The notes under the pieces: generated by a model | Database searches by the model: none | Told to the model about the DNA's origin: nothing | The model's input: only the letters and a program-made list of their open reading frames with translations | Position numbers and translations under genes: made by a program | In this document: in pieces, positions 1 to 5,983 of the stretch | Layout: the number at the start of each line of letters is the position of its first letter | How positions within the stretch are numbered: the stretch's first letter is position 1 | Assembly (NCBI GenBank): GCA_002378605.1 | Contig: DFSK01000088.1 | Coordinates: 21,870 to 27,998 of the forward strand | Reading direction: 5' to 3' | Origin: Alphaproteobacteria bacterium UBA3439 | Lineage (GTDB): Bacteria; Pseudomonadota; Alphaproteobacteria; Puniceispirillales; Puniceispirillaceae | Length of the DNA: 6,129 nucleotides

Positions 1-31
1 ACCCGTGATCCAAATTACCCGTGGCCAAATT
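1..31. repeat. Imperfect tandem repeat at the window edge
   Basis: Two nearly identical units stand side by side: ACCCGTGATCCAAATT (1-16) and ACCCGTGGCCAAATT (17-31), differing by a substitution and a one-base deletion. The stretch may be the tail of an upstream gene, because forward frames open at the edge stop at 31-33 (TAA) and 35-37 (TAG). No protein family can be recognised from about ten residues. With only two copies and the window edge cutting the left side, it is unclear whether the array is longer or accidental. Confidence 0.4.
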
Positions 32-92
32 AATTAGCATTGTCCTAAAATCGTGCATTGCCCCGCTTTTCCCCTTGGATTATGATCAAGCC

Positions 93-728
93 ATGATGAA
101 ACAAAACCAGATGAATTTCGCCCTTGATCGCCGCGCTGTCCTGCTAGGGGGCGCTGCAATAACGCTTTTGCCAACCGCCGCATTTGCTGTTGATCCGACA
201 ATCGCGCATGTGACGTCACCACGCGTTCTTGGCAAGGCTGATGCTCCGATCAAAGTTGTTGAATTATTTTCAATGACCTGTCCGCATTGCGCCAGCTTTC
301 ACAATAATACCTTTCCCGATGTGAAAACACGGCTGGTTGACACCGGCATGGTGCGGTTTGAGATGCAGCCTTTCCCGCTTGATCAAATCGCGCTTCGCGG
401 CCATGCGCTAGCCCGGGCTCTGCCCAAAAACAAATATTTTCCAATGATTTCTATGCTGTTGAAAGACATTGACCGTTGGGCACGCAATCCTGATCCGCTT
501 GCGGCCTTGTCGCAAATGGCGCGGCTGGCCGGGATGAGCGCGGCAGATTTTGACGCTGTAATGGGCAATAGACCGCTTCTTGAAGCGATTGTTGAAATGC
601 GTCAAAAGGCCCATAAAAGCTGGGAAATACAATCAACACCATCTTTTGTGGTCAATGACAAAACCATCATTTCTGGCGATCTGTCATATGAAGATTTTGC
701 TGCCAAGATAAATGCAACTGACGCCTGA
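93..728 (+). CDS. DsbA-family thiol:disulfide oxidoreductase, exported
   Basis: Probable periplasmic thioredoxin-fold protein that oxidises or exchanges disulfides in exported proteins. Numbered from ATG 93 (211 aa), residues 1-32 form a signal peptide: a polar start, Asp-Arg-Arg, the hydrophobic run AVLLGGAAITLL, then a signal-peptidase-like AFA before Val33. The arginine pair gives a Tat-like look, but the full Tat consensus is absent, so Sec export is equally possible. The active site CPHC is at residues 63-66, the same dipeptide as in E. coli DsbA. The cis-proline is in STPSF (Pro183), with a helical insert between the two. The frame is open back to GTG 21, but that adds 24 residues ahead of the signal peptide. 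ATG 93, 96 or 111 fits better, although no strong Shine-Dalgarno settles which. It lies 31 bases before smc and is probably cotranscribed. The family is clear; the substrate and redox partner are not visible. Confidence 0.87.
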   Translation: MMKQNQMNFALDRRAVLLGGAAITLLPTAAFAVDPTIAHVTSPRVLGKADAPIKVVELFSMTCPHCASFHNNTFPDVKTRLVDTGMVRFEMQPFPLDQIALRGHALARALPKNKYFPMISMLLKDIDRWARNPDPLAALSQMARLAGMSAADFDAVMGNRPLLEAIVEMRQKAHKSWEIQSTPSFVVNDKTIISGDLSYEDFAAKINATDA

Positions 729-735
729 TCTCAGA

Positions 736-749
736 TGTCACTAATGACA
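736..749 (+). promoter_or_regulatory. Small inverted repeat at the smc ribosome-binding site
   Basis: TGTCA (736-740) and TGACA (745-749) form a perfect 5-base inverted repeat around CTAA. The right arm overlaps ACAGG (747-751), the best candidate Shine-Dalgarno for the smc GTG at 760. If folded in RNA it would partly mask ribosome binding. The stem is short and A/U-containing, so the effect could be negligible. Confidence 0.25.
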
Positions 750-759
750 GGTTGTTGAT

Positions 760-3700
760 GTGATTTTTCGAAGCCTGAAAATGGCCGGATTCAAATCCTT
801 TGCGGAATCCGCCGAGGTTGAGATTGATTCCGGCCTGACGGGCATTGTCGGGCCAAATGGCTGTGGCAAATCGAATATCGTTGAAGGCCTGCGCTGGGTC
901 ATGGGCGAGAGCTCGGCCCGTCAAATGCGCGGCGGCGAAATGGATGATGTCATTTTTGGCGGCACCGAACAGCGGCCAGCGCGCAATCTTGCCGAAATTA
1001 CCCTTCAACTCGACAACCGTCACCGTCAGGCACCTGCCGAATTTAATGATGTTGATGAATTGGAAATCACCCGCAAAATTGAACGCGGCAAAGGCAGTAG
1101 CTATTATGTAAATGCCAAACCGGCACGGGCGCGTGATGTGCAATTGCTTTTTGCCGATACCGCCACTGGCGCCCGATCATCAGGCATTGTCAGTCAGGGG
1201 CGTATTGGCGCGATTGTTGGCGCCAAACCGGTTGACCGGCGAACCCTAATCGAAGAGGCGGCAAATATTCGCGGATTGCACGCGCGAAGACATGAGGCCG
1301 AATTGCGGCTTCGCGCCGCCGAAACCAATCTTGAACGGCTTGATGATGTCATCGCCGGTCTGATCGAGCAGCGCGATTCTTTGAGAAAGCAAGCCCGCCA
1401 AGCGGCACGTTATCGGTCGGTTGCCGATCGTATTCGCAAAGCCGAGGCACAATTCCTTCTTGCCCGCTGGATGACCGCTGAACAGGATCGCGATGCCGCC
1501 ACCGCCGCGCTTGGTGCGGCCAGATTAGATGTTGGCGCGCGGGCCGAAATTGCCGCCCGCTGCGCCACCGCCAGAAGCGAGATTGCCGCATCCCTTCCGC
1601 CCCTGCGGGCAAGCGAGGCTGAAAAAGCCGCCGAATATCAACGTTTGGCGCTTGGCCGCGAAGAATTGGACCGTGAAGAGGCGCGCGTTACTGACGCCCT
1701 GGCCCAGCTTGCCAATCGGCAAAACCAGCTTACCCAAGATATCGCCCGCGAGACCAACCTTCTTGATGATGCAAAATCAACCGTAGCGCGACTTGCTGAT
1801 GAGGCAGAAGCACTAGCCATTCAAATCGCCGAAGCCAGCCCGAAACAGGCCGCGGCAAGTGATGTTTTGGATGCTGCCCGCCTGACCGCAAGCCAAAATG
1901 AAGCCAATCTTGCCGAAGCCAGCGCAGCGCTTCGCGCCGCCGCCACCACCCGCAATAGTTTGGCCAGCCGCAAACAGGATATCGAAAACCGCATTCAATC
2001 AGCAAATGCCGCGCTGGCGCAATTGTCGCTTGAAACGCTGCTTGCCGAAGCCAGCCAGTCAGATCAGGCCAAACAAGAAACCGAAGCCGATTTCATGGCG
2101 GCCAAATCAGCCTTGGAGGCGGCCGAACAAGCCCTAACCGATGCAAATGTTGCCGCCGAATCCGCCCTTAATGCGAAACGTGACAGCGAATCCCACATGA
2201 CCCGCCTTCAGGCGGAAATTGATGCGCTTCAATATCTTTTGGCCGATCTTGGCGATCACGATGCCGCGCCAATTGCCGATCAGCTATCGGTTCGTGACGG
2301 TATGGAAACCGCGCTTGCTGGCTATCTTGCAGATGAATTATCCGCCCCGGTTGGCAGTGGCAATCAAGGGTTTTGGCGCGAAGGCAGCAAGGCCAGCCTG
2401 TCCCCGCCTGATGGCACCATGCCGCTTGCCGATTTTGTAACGGGAGCCCCAGCCCTGGCAGCGTCACTTGCCGGTGTTGGCGTGGTTGACGACGCATCTA
2501 CAGCCGAGGCGTTGCAGTTCACCCTTCTTCCCGGGCAGGCCATTGCCACCAAATCGGGCAGTCTTTGGCGCTGGGACGGGTTTGTCCGCCATGCCAATCA
2601 AGCTGATAAAGGCGCCGAGCGAATCCGCCAGCGCCGCCGTCTTGATGCCTTGCAGGATGATGCGGCCAAGGCTGGTAAAAAACTGGATCAAAGCGGCGCC
2701 ATCGCCAGTACCAGCGAAACAGCACTGATCGCCGCGCGTGAGCATCTTCAATCTTGTCGCAGCACCAGCATGCAAGCCGAACAGACCTTTGGTGACAGCC
2801 GCCGCCGCGCCGAATCAGATTCATTAAAGCTGGCGGCGGGGCGTGAACGGGCGGCCGAGCTAAATACCAGCCTTGATGAATTATCCGCCAATTTGGCCAA
2901 TTGCGAGGTTGAAATCGCAGCGCTTGCTGATGATGCCGCCCTTGGCGCAGCTGAATCAACTGCCCGTACAGCCGCCGAAACATCGCGCACCGCCCTTGCC
3001 GAGGCGATGCAGGCCGAATCACGCCTTGCTGATCTGGTTGGCACGGCGACCCGACGCCAATCAAGCTGTAACCAAGAAGCCAGCGCATGGACGCAACGTC
3101 TTGACGGCGCCAGTGGCCGCATTGCCGAATTGGAAAAACGCCTTGTTGATGGCAATCAAGAACAGCACCGGCTGGAAACCCGTCCCGAAACAATTGCCAA
3201 GCAACGTCTTGAGATTGGTGACCGGCTGGAAATTGCCGAGCAGAATCGCCAAGATGCAGCGGATGCGCTTCGGCTGGCCGAAACCAGCTTTGCCGAAGCC
3301 GAATCACTGCAACGCGACTCTGACAATGCCCTAGCCACGGCACGTGAATCCCAAATCCGCGCCGAAGCCGCCGAAGAACGCTGCAATGCCACCCTTGCCG
3401 AATTAAAAGACCGCATTTCGGATAAATTAAATTGCGCGCCACAAGATGTTGCCGAGATTGCTGGCATTGAAGATGGCGAAGCGCTTGCCGGTCTTGATGT
3501 TCTCGAAGACCGTGTTCATCGCCTGATCCGCGAACGCGACAATATTGGCCCCGTCAATTTGCGCGCCGAAGCGGAAATGGAAGATGTGGCAACGCGCATC
3601 ACCAGCATGGAAACCGAACGTGATGATTTGATTGCCGCCATTGGCAAATTACGCGCAGCAATTAGCCAGCTAAACCGTGAAGGCCGCGAACGTCTTTTGA

Positions 3701-4176
3701 AAAGCTTTGGTGAGGTGAATGAGCATTTCAAACGGTTATTCAAAAAGCTATTTGGCGGTGGTACGGCCGAATTACAGCTTACCAATGCCGATGACCCGCT
3801 TGAGGCTGGGCTTGAGATTCTGGCAAGCCCACCTGGCAAACGCCTTCAATCACTGTCGCTTTTATCGGGCGGTGAACAGGCCCTGACCGCGCTGGCGATA
3901 ATTTTTGCGGTCTTTTTGACGAATCCAGCCCCCATTTGCGTTCTTGATGAGGTGGATGCCCCGCTTGATGATTCGAATGTGGTTCGTTTCTGCGACCTTT
4001 TGCGTGATATCTGTGACCAAACTGACACCCGATTCCTTGTGATTACGCATCACCGCATGACGATGGCGCGCATGGATCGGCTTTTTGGTATCACCATGGA
4101 GCAGCGTGGCATCTCGAAACTGGTTTCAGTTGATCTACAGACAGCCGAAAGAATCCGTGACAATGCGGTCGCTTAG
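760..4176 (+). CDS. smc: Chromosome segregation/condensation ATPase SMC
   Basis: Smc forms an ATP-driven dimer which, with ScpA and ScpB, extrudes DNA loops and organises the nucleoid for segregation. The 1138-residue product is full length. The N-terminal head covers about 1-165, with Walker A GPNGCGKS at 31-38 (Lys37), Arg57 in the conserved RGG segment and the Q-loop at Gln146. Ala/Glu/Arg-rich coiled coil follows to about 495. A compact hinge occupies about 500-612 and ends near WRWDGF (603-608). The returning coil runs to about 980. The C-terminal head carries FGGG (998-1001), ABC signature LSGGE (1035-1039), Walker B with Asp1063-Glu1064, D-loop PLDD (1068-1071) and switch His1097-His1098. 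The start is GTG: an in-frame TGA at 745 excludes longer forms, the N-terminus aligns with the family (GFKSF at 10-14), and ACAGG lies 8 bases upstream. No scpA or scpB is present here. All catalytic motifs are intact. Confidence 0.98.
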   Translation: MIFRSLKMAGFKSFAESAEVEIDSGLTGIVGPNGCGKSNIVEGLRWVMGESSARQMRGGEMDDVIFGGTEQRPARNLAEITLQLDNRHRQAPAEFNDVDELEITRKIERGKGSSYYVNAKPARARDVQLLFADTATGARSSGIVSQGRIGAIVGAKPVDRRTLIEEAANIRGLHARRHEAELRLRAAETNLERLDDVIAGLIEQRDSLRKQARQAARYRSVADRIRKAEAQFLLARWMTAEQDRDAATAALGAARLDVGARAEIAARCATARSEIAASLPPLRASEAEKAAEYQRLALGREELDREEARVTDALAQLANRQNQLTQDIARETNLLDDAKSTVARLADEAEALAIQIAEASPKQAAASDVLDAARLTASQNEANLAEASAALRAAATTRNSLASRKQDIENRIQSANAALAQLSLETLLAEASQSDQAKQETEADFMAAKSALEAAEQALTDANVAAESALNAKRDSESHMTRLQAEIDALQYLLADLGDHDAAPIADQLSVRDGMETALAGYLADELSAPVGSGNQGFWREGSKASLSPPDGTMPLADFVTGAPALAASLAGVGVVDDASTAEALQFTLLPGQAIATKSGSLWRWDGFVRHANQADKGAERIRQRRRLDALQDDAAKAGKKLDQSGAIASTSETALIAAREHLQSCRSTSMQAEQTFGDSRRRAESDSLKLAAGRERAAELNTSLDELSANLANCEVEIAALADDAALGAAESTARTAAETSRTALAEAMQAESRLADLVGTATRRQSSCNQEASAWTQRLDGASGRIAELEKRLVDGNQEQHRLETRPETIAKQRLEIGDRLEIAEQNRQDAADALRLAETSFAEAESLQRDSDNALATARESQIRAEAAEERCNATLAELKDRISDKLNCAPQDVAEIAGIEDGEALAGLDVLEDRVHRLIRERDNIGPVNLRAEAEMEDVATRITSMETERDDLIAAIGKLRAAISQLNREGRERLLKSFGEVNEHFKRLFKKLFGGGTAELQLTNADDPLEAGLEILASPPGKRLQSLSLLSGGEQALTALAIIFAVFLTNPAPICVLDEVDAPLDDSNVVRFCDLLRDICDQTDTRFLVITHHRMTMARMDRLFGITMEQRGISKLVSVDLQTAERIRDNAVA

Positions 4177-4225
4177 CCCCTGCTTTTCAGCGATTCACCA
4201 TGAACATTTCAGCAAGGCAGGTAAT

Positions 4226-4241
4226 CCGCAGAAATCTGCGG
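4226..4241 (+). terminator. Hairpin after smc, possible weak terminator
   Basis: CCGCAGA (4226-4232) and TCTGCGG (4235-4241) are perfect 7-base complements, realistically a 6-pair stem with an AAAT loop, 49 bases after the smc stop. No T-tract follows on either strand, so it is not a classical intrinsic terminator. It could be a transcript 3'-end stabiliser or a pause site. Its position between the smc stop and the atp promoter is where a transcript end would be expected. Confidence 0.35.
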
Positions 4242-4263
4242 CAAAAGAACACCCATTGAAGGC

Positions 4264-4293
4264 TTGACAAAGGCTAACCCACCCCCCTATTTT
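4264..4293 (+). promoter_or_regulatory. RpoD-type promoter for the ATP synthase FO operon
   Basis: A perfect -35 hexamer TTGACA (4264-4269) is followed after 18 bases by TATTTT (4288-4293), a reasonable -10 element; CTATTT with a 17-base spacer is the alternative reading. Initiation would be expected near 4300, giving a leader of about 140 bases before the atpI ATG at 4440. It lies in the only sizeable gap of the window and points toward the atp genes. The call rests on sequence match and position only. Confidence 0.6.
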
Positions 4294-4316
4294 GAGCGCG
4301 ATTTCGGTAGGGGTGG
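4279..4316. promoter_or_regulatory. Interrupted palindrome over the atp promoter
   Basis: CCACCCCCCTA (4279-4289) is complementary to TAGGGGTGG (4308-4316) apart from two extra C bases in the left arm. The arms flank the predicted -10 and start site. The left arm lies in the promoter spacer and would not be transcribed from that promoter, so an RNA hairpin there is unlikely and a DNA operator is the more natural reading. No known regulator motif is recognised. Confidence 0.3.
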
Positions 4317-4439
4317 TCGCTGGCCGTAACAGCGGCATTTCGCCTGCCCAATTCGGTATAGGATAACCATAGGAATAGTTTCGTGTGAACCCGCCATATC
4401 CTGCTGCAACGGACGCGGCTTTTAGGATTGGACGACCAG

Positions 4440-4796
4440 ATGAACGATAAAGACACGCAAAGAGACAAAGAACGTCTCGCGGACATTGACCGTCGTCTGG
4501 ACAAGCTGCAAGCGCAGCGGGAAGAAAAAGACCGGCCCGGCCGATCTGCCCTTCCCGAAGGCATGGCAGCCATCATGGGACGCGTTGCCACCGAGCTTGT
4601 TGCCGGTGTTATGGTTGGCGCCTTTATCGGCTGGGCGCTGGATCAATGGCTTGATACATCGCCACTATTTATGTTGGTGATGTTTTTTATGGGGGCAATC
4701 GCTGGCATGTTGAATGTTTGGCGTGTATTTACTGGCCGAGGTTTGGCCGCAGGTTATTTCGATGAGCATAAAAACTCATCAGACAAAGATGATTAA
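4440..4796 (+). CDS. atpI: ATP synthase protein I (AtpI), FO assembly factor
   Basis: Small inner-membrane protein that heads many bacterial atp operons. In studied bacteria the family helps assemble or stabilise the c-ring, and a role in Mg2+ supply has been proposed. The 118-residue product has a highly charged N-terminus (about 1-40, likely helical), a first membrane helix at about 49-67 with family-type spaced glycines (Gly56, Gly60, Gly64) ending at Asp68, a short turn with Pro75, and a second helix at about 76-93 with GxxxG (Gly85, Gly89) and Asn92 near its end. The tail is acidic and polar. The frame also allows TTG 4428, but AGGA at 4424-4427 abuts that codon, whereas AGGA (12 bases) or GGA at 4430-4432 (7 bases) suits ATG 4440. 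It is followed 15 bases later by atpB. Confidence 0.9.
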   Translation: MNDKDTQRDKERLADIDRRLDKLQAQREEKDRPGRSALPEGMAAIMGRVATELVAGVMVGAFIGWALDQWLDTSPLFMLVMFFMGAIAGMLNVWRVFTGRGLAAGYFDEHKNSSDKDD

Positions 4797-4811
4797 GGGA
4801 GCTGACAGGCA

Positions 4812-5573
4812 ATGAGCAATTCTGAAGGAATGCATTCACCGGTCGAGCAGTTTGAAATCAAGCCATTGGTTGAACTGTCGCTTGGTGGCTATGATGTGTC
4901 ATTCACCAATTCTAGCTTGTTTATGCTGCTTGCCGTCGGCGTTAGCGCCATTTTTCTGATCAGCGCGATGCGCCGGGCCGACATGGTTCCAGGCCGCATG
5001 CAGGGCATGGCAGAAATGATGTATGAATTTGTCGCCGAAATGGTGCGAAGCAATGTAGGTAGCGAAGGCCGCCCGTATTTCCCATTCATCTTTACGCTTT
5101 TTGTGTTCCTGCTGTTCGGCAATATGCTTGGGCTTATTCCTTATTCTTACACCTTTACCTCGCAGATCATCGTCACCTTTGCGATGGCCGCCTTTGTTTT
5201 TGTTGGCGTCACGATCATTGCGTTATTTAAGCACGGTCTGCATTTCTTCAGCTTTTTCGTACCTGCCGGTGCGCCAAAAGTGCTGATCCCTTTCTTGATT
5301 GTCATCGAAGTCATTTCATATTTTGTGCGTCCGGTCAGCCTGTCGGTTCGACTTTTCGCCAATATGTTGGCAGGCCATACCATGTTAAAAGTTTTCGCCG
5401 GTCTTGCCGTGATGATTTCCGGCGCCGGTGGCCTTGCCATGGCTGGATCGCTGCTGCCATTTGTTGCGCTGATTGGTCTAACCGGTCTTGAAGTGCTGGT
5501 TGCTGCGCTGCAAGCCTATGTCTTCACAATTTTGACCTGTATGTATTTGAACGACGCCCTGCACCTTCACTAG
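4812..5573 (+). CDS. atpB: FO ATP synthase subunit a
   Basis: Integral membrane stator subunit that provides the two proton half-channels beside the c-ring. The 253-residue length is normal for the proteobacterial family. Hydrophobic segments lie at about 36-54, 92-114, 118-141, 157-175 and across most of 189-246. The family hallmark RLFANMLAGH starts at Arg180, the essential arginine facing the c-subunit carboxylate (E. coli Arg210), with Asn184 corresponding to E. coli Asn214. Gln234 in LQAYVF corresponds to E. coli Gln252. No signal of truncation or frameshift is seen. The start ATG is preceded by AAGGGAG (4795-4801), 10 bases away, which overlaps the end of the atpI stop codon, so translation of the two genes may be linked. 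Confidence 0.97.
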   Translation: MSNSEGMHSPVEQFEIKPLVELSLGGYDVSFTNSSLFMLLAVGVSAIFLISAMRRADMVPGRMQGMAEMMYEFVAEMVRSNVGSEGRPYFPFIFTLFVFLLFGNMLGLIPYSYTFTSQIIVTFAMAAFVFVGVTIIALFKHGLHFFSFFVPAGAPKVLIPFLIVIEVISYFVRPVSLSVRLFANMLAGHTMLKVFAGLAVMISGAGGLAMAGSLLPFVALIGLTGLEVLVAALQAYVFTILTCMYLNDALHLH

Positions 5574-5593
5574 GCGCAGAGGCCCACCCGAAT

Positions 5594-5613
5594 CCGCTGG
5601 GGAATCGCAGCGG
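5594..5613 (+). promoter_or_regulatory. Hairpin in the atpB-atpE spacer
   Basis: CCGCTG (5594-5599) and CAGCGG (5608-5613) form a perfect 6-pair GC-rich stem around an 8-base loop, 20 bases after the atpB stop. It is followed not by a T-tract but by an A/U-rich stretch (about 5614-5645) leading to the atpE ribosome-binding site. It may be an mRNA processing or stability element rather than a terminator, since atpE lacks an obvious promoter of its own. Confidence 0.4.
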
Positions 5614-5647
5614 TGTGAATTGAACTGAACTATATAGAAACTCATGG

Positions 5648-5652
5648 AAGGA
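5648..5652 (+). promoter_or_regulatory. Shine-Dalgarno that decides the atpE start
   Basis: AAGGA, within GGAAGGA (5646-5652), lies 8 bases before ATG 5661 but only 2 before ATG 5655. This favours the downstream start and gives a product beginning [10 protein letters not shown], as in other alphaproteobacterial c subunits. Confidence 0.7.
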
Positions 5653-5660
5653 CTATGATT

Positions 5661-5888
5661 ATGGAAGTTGAAGCTGCAAAAATGATCGGTGCCGGTTTGG
5701 CCGTTATCGCTCTTGCTGGTGTTGGTGTTGGTATTGGCAACATCTTTGCTGCACTTGTAACCTCTATCGCACGCAACCCTGCGGCTCGTGGTGAAGTTTT
5801 CGGTATCGGCATTCTTGGTTTTGCCCTGACCGAAGCGATCGCATTGTTCGCGTTGGTTGTTGCCCTGTTGCTTTTGTTCGCTCTGTAA
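5661..5888 (+). CDS. atpE: FO ATP synthase subunit c
   Basis: Proteolipid that forms the rotating c-ring and carries protons through the membrane. The 75-residue hairpin has helix 1 at about 8-34 with a glycine ladder at Gly20, 22, 24 and 26, a polar loop Arg38-Asn39-Pro40, and helix 2 at about 47-75 with the proton-binding Glu58 in GFALTEA. The residue after Glu58 is Ala, not the Ser/Thr common in Na+-binding rings, so H+ coupling is inferred. ATG 5655 is in frame but badly spaced from the Shine-Dalgarno. The reading frame uses many T-ending codons such as GCT, CTT and GTT, unlike the GCC-rich smc, which fits a highly expressed gene. It is flanked by an 87-base and a 95-base spacer, both with hairpins. 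Confidence 0.97.
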   Translation: MEVEAAKMIGAGLAVIALAGVGVGIGNIFAALVTSIARNPAARGEVFGIGILGFALTEAIALFALVVALLLLFAL

Positions 5889-5920
5889 AAAGACCCGAAT
5901 TCGCAACAAACATTCCATGA

Positions 5921-5974
5921 CTTGCTTGCCGGCATTGCGGTTCGTTTTCGATCCACAACCGGCAGGCGGGCAAG
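5921..5974 (+). promoter_or_regulatory. Long imperfect hairpin between atpE and the b' gene
   Basis: Three stacked pairings share one axis: CTTGC (5921-5925) with GCAAG (5970-5974), TGCCGG (5927-5932) with CCGGCA (5959-5964), and TTGCGGTTCG (5935-5944) with CGATCCACAA (5949-5958) with 8 of 10 pairs around a TTTT loop. In total 19 pairs are separated by small bulges. No T-tract follows. The outer 3' arm overlaps the first bases of the b' Shine-Dalgarno AAGGGGA (5972-5978), so folding could lower b' translation and protect the atpE 3' end. This was read by eye, without an energy calculation. Confidence 0.5.
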
Positions 5975-5983
5975 GGGATAAAA

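Noticed and set aside
21..92. GTG 21 as the start of the DsbA-like protein
   Set aside because: It would add 24 residues before a well-formed signal peptide, has no clear Shine-Dalgarno and overlaps the tandem repeat and possible upstream gene end.
667..1143. 158-codon minus-strand frame over the dsbA-smc junction
   Set aside because: It is antisense to the conserved SMC head including Walker A, and no family features are visible. It is an open-frame shadow.
1828..2055. Three copies of GCCGAAGCCAGC in smc (1828, 1912, 2044)
   Set aside because: They encode AEAS in the coiled coil at spacings of 28 and 44 residues. Repetition follows from Ala/Glu-rich heptads and codon preference rather than a DNA repeat element.
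2519..3442. 307-codon open frame on the minus strand inside smc
   Set aside because: It lies wholly opposite an intact SMC coiled-coil region. The translation is Arg/Gln/Trp/His-rich with no recognisable domain, as expected for the complement of Ala/Glu-rich coding sequence.
4085..4267. 60-codon plus-strand frame from the end of smc into the spacer
   Set aside because: Half of it overlaps smc in another frame and it ends at the atp promoter -35. No ribosome-binding site or recognisable protein.
4318..4336. Small stem CGCTG/CAGCG or GCCG/CGGC in the atp leader
   Set aside because: Two mutually exclusive 4-5 base stems, neither extended nor near a start codon; not distinguishable from chance, and no riboswitch pattern was recognised.
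5619..5635. Possible promoter TTGAAC...TATATA before atpE
   Set aside because: Only about six bases separate the two hexamers, far too short for a sigma-70 promoter. The A/U richness is better explained as a translation leader.
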